In this document: positions 1 to 10,895 of the stretch, piece by piece | Layout: every line of letters starts with the position of its first letter | Position numbering within the stretch: position 1 is the first letter of the stretch | Assembly: GCA_963573385.1 (NCBI GenBank) | Contig: CAUYLG010070425.1 | Coordinates: 1 to 64,000, forward strand | DNA from: Cacajao melanocephalus | Lineage: Eukaryota > Chordata > Mammalia > Primates > Pitheciidae | Direction of reading: 5' to 3' | Length of the DNA stretch: 64,000 nt | Made by a program: the position numbers and the translations under genes | The notes under the pieces: model-generated | What the model saw: the letters and a program-made list of their open reading frames with translations, nothing else | Database searches by the model: none | Told to the model about the DNA's origin: nothing

Positions 1-155
1 CATTGTCAACATCAGACAGATCAAACAGACAGAAAATTAACAAGGATATCCAGGACTTGAACTCAGACCTGGAACAAGCAAACCTAATAGACATTTACAG
101 AACTCTCCACCCCAAATCCACAGAATATACATTCTTCTCAGCACCACATCACCTC
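1..155 (+). mobile_element. L1 LINE fragment (ORF2, endonuclease region)
   Basis: The sequence translates, without interruption, into a piece of the L1 ORF2 endonuclease domain (for example DIYRTLHPKSTEYTFFSAPHH within it). It is cut at the left by the window edge and ends abruptly near 155, so it is a truncated, inactive copy. Confidence 0.85.
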
Positions 156-242
156 TTATAGGTCTCACCTCTCCATACTGCCACACTGGGGATTAAGTTT
201 CAACGTAAATCTTGGAAGGGACGAACATTCAAACCATAGTGG
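156..242 (+). mobile_element. L1M-type 3' end remnant
   Basis: The stretch GGGGATTAAGTTTCAAC followed by ACATTCAAACCATAG resembles the 3' ends of old mammalian L1 elements. It may be the tail of the L1 at the left edge after an internal deletion, or a separate older copy. Confidence 0.45.
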
Positions 243-259
243 GTTGTCATTTAGTTACG

Positions 260-425
260 GGCTTTGGAGTCAGACTAATGTCTCAACTCAGTAAACTGAC
301 CAGCTATGTGATATTGAGCAAGTTCCTTAACCTGTCTGAACTTCGGCTTCCTTATCAGCAAAATGAGCATGAAATAGCACTCCTTTCAGAGAGAAATAAG
401 GGTACATAAAATGCCTCCCACAAGG
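260..425 (+). mobile_element. MIR SINE
   Basis: The order of landmarks fits a sense MIR: GGAGTCAGACT, then GAGCAAGTTCCTTAACCTGTCTG, then a degraded CTTCC..AGCAAAATGAG core segment. Confidence 0.7.
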
Positions 426-646
426 GCTGGCAGGAGAACGTGAAGTGAGTCTGTTGTGACTATACATGATTAGGAATGCAGCAACGGTGCAGGACGTTTC
501 TCAAGTAGGAAAGTGGCCCCCTGCTTTGTTGGGTTCAGGGCCCTAGCCTGGGGATCCTGGCACAGGAACTGGGTGAGCTTCGGATGGTGCAGGCCCAACT
601 CTGAGCAGCAGGGGTACCCAAGCAGGCACTGGTCAGAGCCCCCTAG

Positions 647-864
647 GGGAGACTGGCCCAGGCACTCTGGGCCAGGTTGGAGCTGCAGGGCCAGCTGGCC
701 ATGCTGCAGGAGAGGCAGGCCTGCCTTGAGCAGGGGCCCTGAGGCTGCTCAAGCAAGGGCTGGACTGCGTCCAGGCATCAGGCTCCTGTCTGCAGTGCCA
801 TGTCCAGCCCCTGGCCACCAGCCTCTGGGAGACAGAGGAGCTGCTCCAAGCCCTGGAGAGAGGA
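647..864 (+). pseudogene. Exon-like segment A of an unidentified coiled-coil gene (frameshifted)
   Basis: The segment begins after a good acceptor (gagccccctag) and encodes a Leu/Gln/Glu-rich chain containing RLELQGQLAMLQERQACLEQG. It then reaches a stop at about 739. In the frame shifted by one base the same style continues from GALRLLKQGLDC to LWETEELLQALERG, ending at a possible donor gtatca at 865 in phase 0. The composition suggests a coiled coil. The frame change near 735-745 points to a broken gene or a sequence error. I do not recognise the protein family. Upstream exons, if any, would lie left of the L1 fragment or outside the window. Confidence 0.4.
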
Positions 865-892
865 GTATCAGAGGGTTATAGGGTTACAGGCC

Positions 893-960
893 CCAAGTGG
901 CTTCTGGTGGGCCCAGCTCATGAAGCCCCATGCCCTCCAGCCCCCAGGCTCCTGCTACAG
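893..960 (+). repeat. Duplicate of the segment C acceptor region (copy 1)
   Basis: These 68 bases match 2355-2422 with about 11 mismatches, including an identical 25-base core around the CCCCCAGG acceptor. The copy at 2355 covers the last intron bases and first exon bases of segment C. This suggests a local duplication inside the old gene. Confidence 0.7.
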
Positions 961-1063
961 TAGGGGCTGGCTGGAGGCTGGGGCAGACACAGAGGCTGTG
1001 GGGTGCAGCCCGGAGAACCTCGGAGGTGGAGAGGGTGCTGGGCCAGGTGGGCTGCTCTCCTAG

Positions 1064-1173
1064 GCTCTGCAGCCACAGCTGGACGGAAGCCAGCGGGAGC
1101 TGAGGGAGGTGAAGGAGACTATGGCAGAGCTGATGAGCGGGGGCTCTGGGGCACAGCGGCTGGAGAACATCTG
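1064..1173 (+). pseudogene. Exon-like segment B of the unidentified coiled-coil gene
   Basis: This segment lies between acceptor ctctcctag and donor CTG|gtgaga. In phase 0 it encodes ALQPQLDGSQRELREVKETM, followed by AELMSGGSGAQRLENI and two bases of a Trp codon. Its entry phase matches the exit phase of segment A. The Leu/Glu/Lys pattern again suggests a coiled coil. It has no internal stop in this frame. Confidence 0.45.
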
Positions 1174-1544
1174 GTGAGAACAGGGGTGGTCAGACTGCAC
1201 GGGGAGTTGGAAGGTAGCCCTGCCTTGTGAGGGGACCGTGGGCACCTCACTTAGCCACCCTGGGCTTTGGACTCTCCTCAAATGAGATGAGATTCTGTCC
1301 TGCCTGCTTCACAAGGTCATGAGAATGAACGTGCTTCAAGCCCTGGCACTGGGTGATGTATAACTGGTTCCTACCGCGTCTCCTTCATAGTCCTGCTGAC
1401 GCTGGTGAATGGCGGCAGGGTCCTGGGTTTTGTGGGGAAGAGTATTGATGGGCAGAGAAGACCCTCCAGTTTCACTTCTTCCTTTGTGGATGTTTTCCCT
1501 GCCCCAAAACCTCAGGGTTTCCCAAGCGTTATTCTCATGACTGT

Positions 1545-1870
1545 ATCGATTCCCTCATCCAGTAGTTACAGAGTGCTCACTGTGTGCCAGGTACAACCTG
1601 CGTGCTGAGAGAACACATTATAGCCTGAGCAGCCCCCAGTTTAGGGGGCATTGGCCAGTGGCCATGCGGTTGCATTATTGGCAGGTCAGTCCTAGCTTAG
1701 ATAAGCACAGGGCGCCATGGAAGTGCTTCAGGGGGATACCCAACTCAGCCTAGAGGAATCAAGGAAGGCTTCATGGAGGAGGTGGCACCTGAGCAGAGTC
1801 CCAGAGGACAAATGAGACATTGGAGCGTCATGTAGGCAAGGAGGAAGTTCAAGATAGAGGAGCCACTAGA
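1545..1870 (+). mobile_element. Ancient interspersed repeat, class not assigned
   Basis: It contains the pan-mammalian pattern GTGCTCACTGTGTGCCAGG, and further on GGAAGGCTTCATGGAGGAGG followed by CCTGAGCAGAGTC. These occur in this order in a widespread old mammalian repeat. I cannot separate L2 from related families by eye. Confidence 0.5.
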
Positions 1871-2354
1871 AGTGGGTGTTCTGCGAGAGAAGGAGGTGAA
1901 GTTCATGACGCTTCATGATTGGCTGCAGCTGAGGGGGCAGTGGTGCCACCTCCTGAGAGACGGGAGGGTAGAGATGAGGTCATTTGAAACACAGCATGTT
2001 GACTGGCGGGAGGTCCGGTGAGGGGTTGGGGTTGGAGGTGTGCATTTGGGAGCCGTCACCATCCCTTTAGTTAGAAGCATGTGGGAGGGGTTGAGGTCGC
2101 GGCAAGGTAGGGTGCTGACCGAGAAGAGGGGTGAGCTGACGGTGGGCTCCAAGGTGGACAGAGGGCTCAGAAGCAGCCAAGGCCAAGCAGCAAGGCGAGT
2201 GGGAGGGACTCCCAGAGACTGCCAAGATGGGAGGGTCTGCAGGCCTGAGTGACACGTCCAGGCAGAGAAGGAGGCGCGTAAGCCGAAGCATAGGGGAGAC
2301 GGTGCTGCCTCCTTGGGCCACTGGACACTCTGCCCACAAGGGCAGACCTCTAGA

Positions 2355-2422
2355 GGAAGTGGCTGCTAGTGGGACCGACTCACGGAGCCCCATGCCCTCC
2401 AGCCCCCAGGTCCCTGCTACAG
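2355..2422 (+). repeat. Duplicate of the segment C acceptor region (copy 2)
   Basis: This is the partner of the copy at 893-960. It includes the presumed splice acceptor and the first 13 bases of segment C. Confidence 0.7.
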
Positions 2423-2557
2423 AAGCTGCAGGCCAAGATGCTGGCCCGGGTGCAGCAGACGCAGCTTGCCCCGCAGGACCTCTGGGAGCAGAGTGCAGAG
2501 CCGGGCAGCACGGCCACCATCCTCGAGGCCTCTCCAACTGCCCCACGTGCTGCCTGA
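2410..2557 (+). pseudogene. Exon-like segment C of the unidentified coiled-coil gene
   Basis: After the acceptor agcccccag, the first G completes the Trp codon left open by segment B, so the splice phase fits. The frame reads SLLQKLQAKMLARVQQTQLA, then PQDLWEQSAEPG, and reaches a TGA at 2,555-2,557. It may be a last coding exon or an exon truncated by decay; no clear donor precedes the stop. The acceptor region is duplicated at 893-960. I cannot name the gene. Confidence 0.45.
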
Positions 2558-2679
2558 GCAGGGTGGGGAGTGCTGTGCAGGGACGGGGAGGAAGCCAGGC
2601 AGGGAGGGGAGTCTGAAGGGGCTGCAGGGAGGGGTACAGCGGCAGGCAGCCAGATTCTCTGGCCACTTCACCACCCCAC

Positions 2680-2830
2680 ACCTGGTCCTCATCTGTCCAA
2701 TGAGGTAATAATACCTGTATTTTGGAGTTGCTGGGATTAAATGAGGAAATATGTGTGGGAAGTGCTTAGCACCTAGCAGGCGTTCAACTGCTGTCAGGAT
2801 ACTAGCAGGCTATTAGTATTAGACTATTCA
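2680..2830 (+). mobile_element. MIR SINE
   Basis: CCTCATCTGTCCAATGAGG, AATAATACCTG, GGGATTAAATGAGG and the AGTGCTTAGCACC tail match the MIR core and 3' part in sense orientation. Confidence 0.75.
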
Positions 2831-4384
2831 TAGTAGCGGTAATAACAGGCTTCAATGCCAGGTTGCTGGGAATTGAAATTCCCCAGGAAGCGAGATGTTG
2901 GTCGTGGAGAACAGAACTCAAGAAGGAGGAAGGCTCTGCTCCTGTCTCCTGCCTGGAGGAATCCGGTCCTGTAGTCCTACCCTACTATATCGGGGAGCGG
3001 GTCAGGGACTTTCCTGCCTCCATGGGGACCCAGCCTGGAGCACCCAGGACCACAGATAGTGCCAGAGCCCAGGCCAGGACCCCTGGCCTCCGACCTCAGC
3101 TCTGAGAGGCCGGCAAGTCCCCGCCTCATCTGTGTCTCTGTTCTTTTCTCTGTATATCAGCAGGTTGGACTAGGTGACCCCGGGATTTGTTCCTGCTCGT
3201 CCTGTGCTTCTGACACTCTCTGGCCGCAGTGGGGCTGGGACTCCTCCCTTCTCCTGGCATTCTACATGTGTCCACTCCCCAGGTTTGCACTCTGCTGCCT
3301 AGGGGAGGAGAGCACGGCCTGGGCTGGGCGGTGGCGAAGTGTCAGACACCTCCCCAGGACACCTGCGCTGTGGATGACACAGAGCTGGAACCAGGGCTGG
3401 AGGAGGCCCCCCAGCAGCAGCCCCTCCCCTCCTCTATGGGAGGCGGGAGAGGCAGAGCTTATGTCTTTAGGCGGACATGGGGTGCAGAGGGTAGGAAATG
3501 GGTGAAAGCAAGTGTGGGGCCAGATGCCACGGGCAGGTGGCGATGGACAGTCGCAGCAGGCCGTGCCCTGAAGTGCTTGCATTTGGAGCGTCTGCATGTC
3601 GTGTGCAGCAGCGGACTCAGGGTGCCGCAGCAGGCTCCCCGTGACGCTCCCCCAGAGGGCTGACTGTACCAGCCAAACCAGTGCAATTCCATAGAAAGTG
3701 CTGGGTGCCATGGGGCCATATAACAGAGGGACCTGAGTGGGCCTGCTCTGAGGCCTGTGGGGGCAGAGGCTTCTTGGCTAAGCGGTGAGGGGAGAGCGTT
3801 CCAGGGCAGAGAGGCCCGAGCAGTCAGAGGCTGGGAAAGCACCTCTGACCACCAGAAAGAAGCCCAAGGGGGCTGAAGCCCATGGTGGGTGGGGAGTGAG
3901 AGGAGGGCTTCGAAGGCTGCCAGACAAGGGGAAGCCAAGGGTTTTAAGGAATCATCAGAGGCGCTTTCCAGAAGGAGAGGCGTGGCACAAAGGAGGTGTC
4001 ATGGAGCCTTGACCTGCAGTTTGTGAGGGCCCATTTCACACACCACCATCAGAATTCAGGGTTCCATTTAATACCTTCCTATGGGAACCACAGCCGCCCA
4101 GCCAAGCCCAGTCCTGCAGGGAGCAGCCTGGACCTCTGAGCCCAGGGCCCAGCTCCAACTGGGGGATACATGGGATTGCCTGATCTGATTCCTTTAGGGT
4201 GGAGAAGGCCCAGAGAGAGATTGCCCCGAGTCCACGGCGTTAGTGCCAGAACTGGGCTTAAAATCAAACTCCTAGTTTACATTCTCTCCACTCTCCCCAT
4301 CCAGGGCTAGCGCTTGTCCTGGGATGGAGGCTGTGGGTTCCACTGGCTCCGCTGGGGGAAGCTCCAGGCTTCCTGGATGTGTGT

Positions 4385-4550
4385 TTCAATGCAGTGTCAT
4401 GTTTACTAGTTGCGTAGCTTTGGGCAAGTGGCTTCACATCCAGAGGCCAGCTCGTCATCTGTAAAATGGAGATAATAATAGACTATCCGCCAGAGCACTA
4501 TAGGGTTCAAGGTCACACCGCATCATAGCGTGCTATTATTTCCGGATCTC
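4385..4550 (+). mobile_element. MIR SINE
   Basis: TTTGGGCAAGTGGCTTCAC, then CATCTGTAAAATGGAGATAA and TAATAGACT follow MIR order in sense orientation. Confidence 0.75.
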
Positions 4551-4755
4551 TTCTCACACCCCGGGGGGAGGCCAGTGTGGTGTGGCTCTCTAGCACGCCC
4601 AAGGAGCAGCTGTGGGCACTGCGGCTGGATCACTGGGGGCCAGAAGCCCCAGGGAGAGCAAAGCTGGGTTCAGTGGGTGGACAGAGCTGGAGGGAGCAGG
4701 AGAGGCCTGGACCCCTTCCCAAGTCCCTGGGGTCAGCCTGCCATCCCAGATCCGA

Positions 4756-4767
4756 CCACCAGGGGGC
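4756..4767 (+). promoter_or_regulatory. Candidate CTCF binding site
   Basis: CCACCAGGGGGC, followed by ACC, is a perfect match to the CTCF core consensus. It lies between the old coiled-coil gene and PKP1. Occupancy cannot be judged from sequence alone. Confidence 0.55.
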
Positions 4768-5202
4768 ACCACAGGCTTTGCAGAGGGGCTGGAGCTGGGG
4801 CGAGGCGAGTGGGCCCTTTGAGACCTCTGGGCACAGCCTGGGGCAGGAAACAGGTAATTGGGGCGCCAGCAGGTTCTCCCTCCCTCAGGTCTCTCTGGGG
4901 AAGATAGCATGCTGTCCCCAGGGTGAGGGGTGCCTCCTTCTCCTCCTCACTGTCCTCCATGGTCCTCAGCCCGGGGTCTTCTGGAGGTCAGGACTCAAGC
5001 TCTGGGTATCACAGAGGGTCTGCAGAGTGGAGGTCGGTGGGGTGGGCCCTGGGAAACCTGGGGGTGTGTGTGAGGGAGGGGCTAACTGGCCCTCGGTGCC
5101 CCAGCCTGGCGCCATCCACCCTCTCCTGTGTGCCCAGCCCGCTTGGCCTCCTCACTGGTTCCCCACCACAGACGCCCCTCTTTCCACTTCCTTTCCTCCC
5201 AG

Positions 5203-5305
5203 ATGCTGACTCCTCCTCTGGCCCTGTGGGACCCAGGGGGCAGAGCAGTGGGGCAGAGGCTGGGCCCACACATCAGCCCTCGCCTCTTCTTCCGTTGGTT
5301 CACAG
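5203..5305 (+). other. Possible exon, unidentified
   Basis: The segment sits between a strong acceptor (cctttcctcccag) and a donor (CACAG|gtgggg) and is open in one frame. It reads DADSSSGPVGPRGQ and continues open to the donor. The composition is low-complexity and not clearly related to the coiled-coil segments upstream. It could be chance. Confidence 0.2.
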
Positions 5306-5751
5306 GTGGGGGTCTCCCTGAGGGTCAAGGAGCGCATGGCAGCTCCCTCGGGACCTGGCTCAGATGGCCTGGGCAGGACGGCAGAGAGTCCCATCAAGGG
5401 ACAGGGGCGAGGCCAGGAGCCGGCACGAGGCTCACTGGCAAGACACGCTCCCTGGAAGATGGCATCAGCCCTTTCTCTCCACCCTGCATCCCTCGGCTGC
5501 GGAGTCCGTGGGGGTGGCCAGGGGCAGAAGAGCAGCCTCAGGGCGCTGCCTTGGCTGCTGACAGTCCTGTCGCACTCCTAGGACAAGTGTCCTGGGGGAG
5601 GCACCTGGGATGTGGGGCACAGGCTCAAGCGGGAGGCCCCGAGGGAAGGGGCAGGCGCTCTCCTCTCCTCGGCAACTGCCGCTGATGCTGCAGAAGCTGC
5701 CTGGCTGGAAGCTGCCGCCATCCATCTGTTACGGAGGGCTCCTCCCAGCCC

Positions 5752-6170
5752 TGAGTGACGGGGTGAGATGGAGTGATGGAGTGATGGGAGTGATGGAGTG
5801 ACGGGGTGAGATGCAGTGATGGGGTGAGATGGAGTGATGGGGTGATGGAGTGATGGAGTGACGGGGTGAGATGGAGAAATGGAGTGATGGGGTGATGGAG
5901 TGATGGAGTGATGGGGTGATGGGGTGATGGGGTGATGGGGTGAGATGGAGTGATGGGGTGATGGAGTGATGGAGTGATGGGGTGATGGGGTAATGGGGTG
6001 ATGGAGTGATGGAGTGATGGAGTGATGGGGTGATGGGGTGATGGGGTGATGGGGTGAGATGGAGTGATGGAGTGATGGGGTAATGGGGTGATGGGGTGAT
6101 GGAGTGATGGAGTGATGGAGTGATGGAGTGTTGGAGTGATGGAGTGATGGAGTGATGGAGTGATGGGGTG
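5752..6170 (+). repeat. 8-bp-unit minisatellite, TGATGGAG/TGATGGGG
   Basis: About 420 bases consist of tandem TGATGGAG and TGATGGGG units with scattered TGAGATGG and TGACGGGG variants. The variants form a higher-order mosaic. The complementary strand is open for 148 codons only because the repeat lacks stops, and it encodes a monotonous His/Ser/Thr/Pro chain. Confidence 0.95.
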
Positions 6171-8385
6171 ATCATCTCACCCCCTCAGGCTGCTACCTAC
6201 TGTCTCCAGCCTACACTTTCGGGGAGTAGGCTGCCTCACAAAACCCCGACTCCTACAGCCAGGGCTAAACCCTGCCAGCCTGCACTCCCACCCCCAGTCA
6301 CTCTCTGTGGGGCTCTCATCCCTGTGTGGACATCCCCTGTCACCCAGGAAGCTGAGCCCTGTTCCTCTGTCCCCCTCCTCTTCCCAACCCTACAAGTGGC
6401 TCACAGCCCCGGGGTCTGTTCCCCAGGCTTGAGGTCCTCAGGGCACCCTAGTGGCTCATGGCTGGACTGTGGAGGACACATGTCCTCAGGCGGGACCCCA
6501 CCCTCCTCGACCCCTTCCCTGCCCGGAGGGCCACTAGGATGGTAGCTGAGGAGCAGTTCTCCCATCCACAGCGCAGTGGACTTCGGGCACATGCACCTGG
6601 CGCTGAGTGCCCACTCCGGCTCTGCTGTCCCACTCATCTCTGATGTCGGCCTCAGCTGATGCGGCCCACTCGTAGTTCAAAAGCTGAAATAACGTGTGTG
6701 TTGGCCTGAGAGCAGTGGGCACTGGGCAAGGTGAGGGCAGAGCTGGGGAGAGGCAGGGCTGCATCAGAGGGCAGGCTGAGGGGGCCGTGGCAGGGGCCAC
6801 ACAGCATAGGACCCCAGTGCCCCAGGCCAGCCCTCTCCTGTTCCCAGGCCTGCTGTCCCCTAACACTGGGAAGGGGACAGGTCCCCAGTTCTACTGAGCT
6901 TTCCATTTTCAAACTCCTTCCTGACAGTTGGAGGAGGTTTTTGGTTTGTTTGTTTTTGTTTTTTTAATGATTAAAAAAAATAAAAGATCAGTGAATTGGT
7001 CATCTTGGCTCGTCCTGGCAGCATCACGGGCACTGCCGAATCCTGAGCGGTGACAGGAGCTGGGGACTGTCTTAGGCCACTCTGCTCCTTCTCTGGTGGC
7101 TTTCCCCATAGAGGCCAAGAGCGCGAGTGGGCTTGGGAAGTTACCAGGACAGCTCAGCAGGGGAAGAGGGCAGGGCCCAGCCATGCACCCTCATGGCAGT
7201 TACAGGGTTAGGGAGGGCAGAAGGCAAGTTTGGTCAGGGAGGCCTGGGTGGGGGAGCTCTCACCTGTTATAGGTAAGAGGGGTGTGGCCTGGATGTTTGG
7301 GGGCTGCAGTGGCAGATCCGCCCCTCCTCCAGGCCTGGCCTCACCCAGAGAGTGGCTCTCTTCTGGGAGCCTCCCATTCCGGAGCCAGGAAGGGCGACCC
7401 CTTCCCGAGGAGGCCAAGCCCGGCTCCACCAGGGTGTGGACCCCCAGGGAAAGTACACCAGGCGCCTGGGATACTCACTGGGGGACTTGTACCAAGCCTG
7501 GGAGGCTGGCCGGGTGGGGGCTGCTGTTTCCCTGGAGCAGCACCTGTCCTCCACCCCCACCTCCCGCGTCAGGGGAGCTGTTGGCGCTTGCACCCAGCTT
7601 CCCAAGCGATGAGACACGGCTCCCAGCCTGCCGCCCCAAGCCGCTGGCAGCTCACACCCTGTCATCCGGGGCAGCTCCACAGAGTGCTCCCAGAGCCCCT
7701 CTCTGCGAACGGCGCGTGCCTGCCCGCCTTTCCCTCTGCAGGAGGGAGGCTCATCGGTGGACAGGAGGAAAATGAAGCTGCAGGTGGACAGACCCTCCTC
7801 CTCCAGCTCGGGGACAAATTCCCCCAGCCTCTTCCCCAAACCCCAAGGGTGTGGCTGAGTACGGGAAAGGGACCAAGAGCTAGCTGGCCTGTGCCCAGCC
7901 TGGGTACAGGTCTTGGTGTGTCCTCCAGACTGGAGAGAGGCCTGCGCAGAGGGAGGGTTCCGGTAAAATTGTGCACACACAGATGGGCGTGTCTGGCCTG
8001 GGCTTCCTGACACAGAAGCCATCCAGGCACTCCCGGGGCCCGTGCTGGGATGGGCAGCCACACCCGCCTCTCCGCCATGTGATGGAGTCCTTTCTGCTCC
8101 GGCCTTTGTGCAGGCAGCTGGTACCTACCTGGTGGTCCCCATTCAAAATTTTCCTCCTTCCTAGTGTCTCCCTCAGGTGATACTTTTAGCCATTAAGGTA
8201 CATTTTACCTACAAGAAAATGCACCGACCATAAAGGTACAACTGGACGAATTTTGATGAATGTATAAAAATCAAAATACAGCACATTCCCATACCTTGAA
8301 CGTCCTTCTCTGTGAATAGTGACCTGTGTTACAATCACTTCTGCATCCCGCCAGCACCTGGCCCTGGGCACCAGTCTGTGCATGG
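6171..8385. other. Unique non-coding sequence
   Basis: GC-rich unique DNA. I see an AT-rich patch at about 6,940-6,990 but no recognisable gene or repeat. Several overlapping open frames on both strands have no coherent composition and no good splice partners. Confidence 0.5.
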
Positions 8386-8398
8386 AAACCCTTTTCTT

Positions 8399-8698
<300 letters not shown>

Positions 8699-8711
8699 AA
8701 ACCCTTTTCTT

Positions 8712-9539
8712 GATTGGCTCGTCTTCGTTTTACACAGGTGCCCCTCACACTCTCTCCCTATTAGAGGGGATCTCTGGGTGCCCAGGCTTGTTTCCAGAGA
8801 CTTCTGAGAGTGAAGGACAACCCCACTGAACTCACAGAGTCCCCAAAGAATCCACTGCCCATGGTTTTGACGCTCCCTGCTCTGAGCTCTACGCATACTC
8901 ACCCCAGGCTGAGATGCCTCCCTGCACCCACAGAATCCAGGAAGGTAGGGCGCTGGGAGCCGAGTGCTCTACCTGCGCCCGGGTGTTGATAGCTGAGGCT
9001 CGAGTCTGAACTCCACCTGGGGAAGCTGCGGGGCATTAGTTAGCAGCCTCCTGCCCCAGCGCTGGAGGGAACCTGCTCATAGCCACAGAGCTCTGGCTTC
9101 CTTGCTCAGCTCTGCATCGCCTTTTCTCTATAATCTTGGGCACAGCCTCCATTTCCGCAATCTATAAAATGAAGAGGTTAGAAAGAAGTGACCTCAAATT
9201 CTCAGGCATCGGTAATTTCAAACAATGCTATTTGGAACCTGAATACATGAAGCAGGCAAAAGTGAAACCACTCAGAATTAGGCAAGAAGGGTCCAGAACC
9301 CCGCCCGCCTGGAAGAACCTTCTGCCTCTTCCCCCAATAGCTCCAAGGAGATCCTTGGGTTCCATGACACATGCTTTGAAGTTCCCAGTGGTGTGGCCTT
9401 GCCTCAGAGAAAGGCACTTGGATCCCACGCTCTGCTGGGCACCCCAAAAGACCCCTCTTTGTGAGCAAGGAGGTAGTTGATGGTGGGTAGGCTCTCCCTA
9501 GCATGGAGGGCTTGCCGTGTGCCGTGAGTCTTTGTGACC
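8712..9539. other. Unique non-coding sequence
   Basis: No gene, RNA or clear repeat is visible. A short MIR-like patch (CCGCAATCTATAAAATG) lies near 9,150-9,180. Confidence 0.45.
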
Positions 9540-9700
9540 TAATTTCATTCTCATGACCGTCCCACAAAACAGGGGTTATTACCCCACTTTATGGATGAGG
9601 GCGTAAGCTGACAGAGGAGAGAGGATCGCAGCTGACAGAGGAGAGAGGATCGCACCTGAGATTATGCAACTGGCTAGTGGCAGAAATCCCGCAGCCTCCA
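9540..9700 (-). mobile_element. MIR SINE, antisense, with internal 24-bp duplication
   Basis: TTATTACCCCACTTTATGG, then the degraded ACAGAGG..CTAGTGGCAGAA order, fits an antisense MIR. Within it, GCTGACAGAGGAGAGAGG plus ATCGCA is perfectly repeated at 9607-9630 and 9631-9654. Confidence 0.6.
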
Positions 9701-10214
9701 GGAATGTCAGGTTGCGGTGAGGAGCCCGGGATGGTGGGAGAATCCTGGTCTGAATGGGCGTCTCTGTTGAGTTGGGAGATTTACATCACCCGATAGTCAC
9801 TCAGCAAGCATGCCGGGCATGAATCGAGGAGTCTGTGTCGTGGCAGGAAGGGGGAGTCTCTGTCCCGCAGCTGTTGTCACCAGGAAGCTTGACTGTTGTA
9901 CTTTCCCACCCTCAGGACAGGAGGGAGCTTGCCTTCTCTCAGGAATTCTGTGACCAGGGAGGCCAGCTTCCCTGGCGGGACCTGAGAGTGGCCGGAGGAG
10001 GGGGGTGGCAGAGGGGGAGGGGGATGGGCTCTGGTGAAAGGGTGTCAGTGGACTGGGGACACCGGGGGTGGCAGATGGGGAGCGGAGGACTGGGTCCTGA
10101 GCAGCTAGCAGTTTCTCTTTGGACGAGGAGGCGGCCTCCAGGCCTTCCAGGAGGTCTCCATGTCTCAGGCTCTTTCTGGAGGAGTGTGGCGCCTCAGGAG
10201 CACCAAGGAAGCCT

Positions 10215-10330
10215 GCTCCACTCTGAAATGGAAGCTCCATGAGGGCAGGGGCCGGCCTGGGCCACTTGCCACTCCTCCCAAGGCCTGTTGCTGGGCTACC
10301 AACATAAATATGTGTTGAATGAAGTTGTGG
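10215..10330 (+). mobile_element. L2 LINE 3' end
   Basis: GCTCCATGAGGGCAGGGGCC and, further on, ATAAATATGTGTTGAATGAA are the typical final elements of L2 copies in sense orientation. Confidence 0.55.
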
Positions 10331-10744
10331 GGAGACTTGAGGCTAGTTCCCCTGTGCCCAAATCCCCCAGGGCTAGAGACCAAGAGGGACCTTTTCTATT
10401 ATTTTCTCTGTCCCTCCTCCCTCTCCTTCCCCACCTTCCCTTCTCTTCCCTTCTTTTTTCCCAGATAGGGGACCTGCTGAGAGCAGAGTTGGGAATTAAA
10501 CCGATTAGGGAGGGGAGTCACACAGCCAGGGCCACCTACAAAGGGCCTGGTGGGGGAGTAGGAGGAGCTCTGGCTGCCGGCTGGCTGGATGGATATCTCG
10601 TTCTGCTTCCTTTGTCCATGCCCAGGCTCCTCGCCATGGTGCTCTTTGTTTCTGTCTTGAAAATCTTCGCTGTCTAGTATCACGTGTGACTGTGGAACAC
10701 AAGTTTCAAACATGCCATAGGTGAAGGATGCAAAACAGCTCAAG

Positions 10745-10895
10745 TTTCACATTCATGACAGGTTGAAATGATAATATTTTGGGGTAAATAAAACATTAAC
10801 ATTCATCATTTCTTTTTACTTTTTAAAATGCAATTACTAGAAAATTTTAAATTGCACGGGTGGCTCACGTCGTGTTTCTGTTGGGGAGCTGTGGT
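10745..10895 (+). mobile_element. hAT-Charlie-type DNA transposon remnant
   Basis: GTTGAAATGATAATATTTTG and TTTCTTTTTACTTTTTAAAA followed by ACTAGAAAATTTTAAATTGC match the pattern of an old non-autonomous hAT element. The subfamily is uncertain. Confidence 0.4.

Noticed and set aside
1003..1063. Extra exon reading SEVERVLGQ just before segment B
   Set aside because: The intron between it and segment B would be only 17 bases, too short to splice.
5752..6170. CRISPR-like array
   Set aside because: Units are adjacent 8-mers with no unique spacers, and this is primate DNA.
5729..6175. 148-codon antisense frame of His/Ser/Thr/Pro repeats
   Set aside because: It is the translation of an 8-bp minisatellite whose units contain no stop in that frame.
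7267..8061. 264-codon antisense frame ending near an Alu
   Set aside because: A 242-codon sense frame is open over the same GC-rich bases, so the openness carries no information. No family motif is visible.
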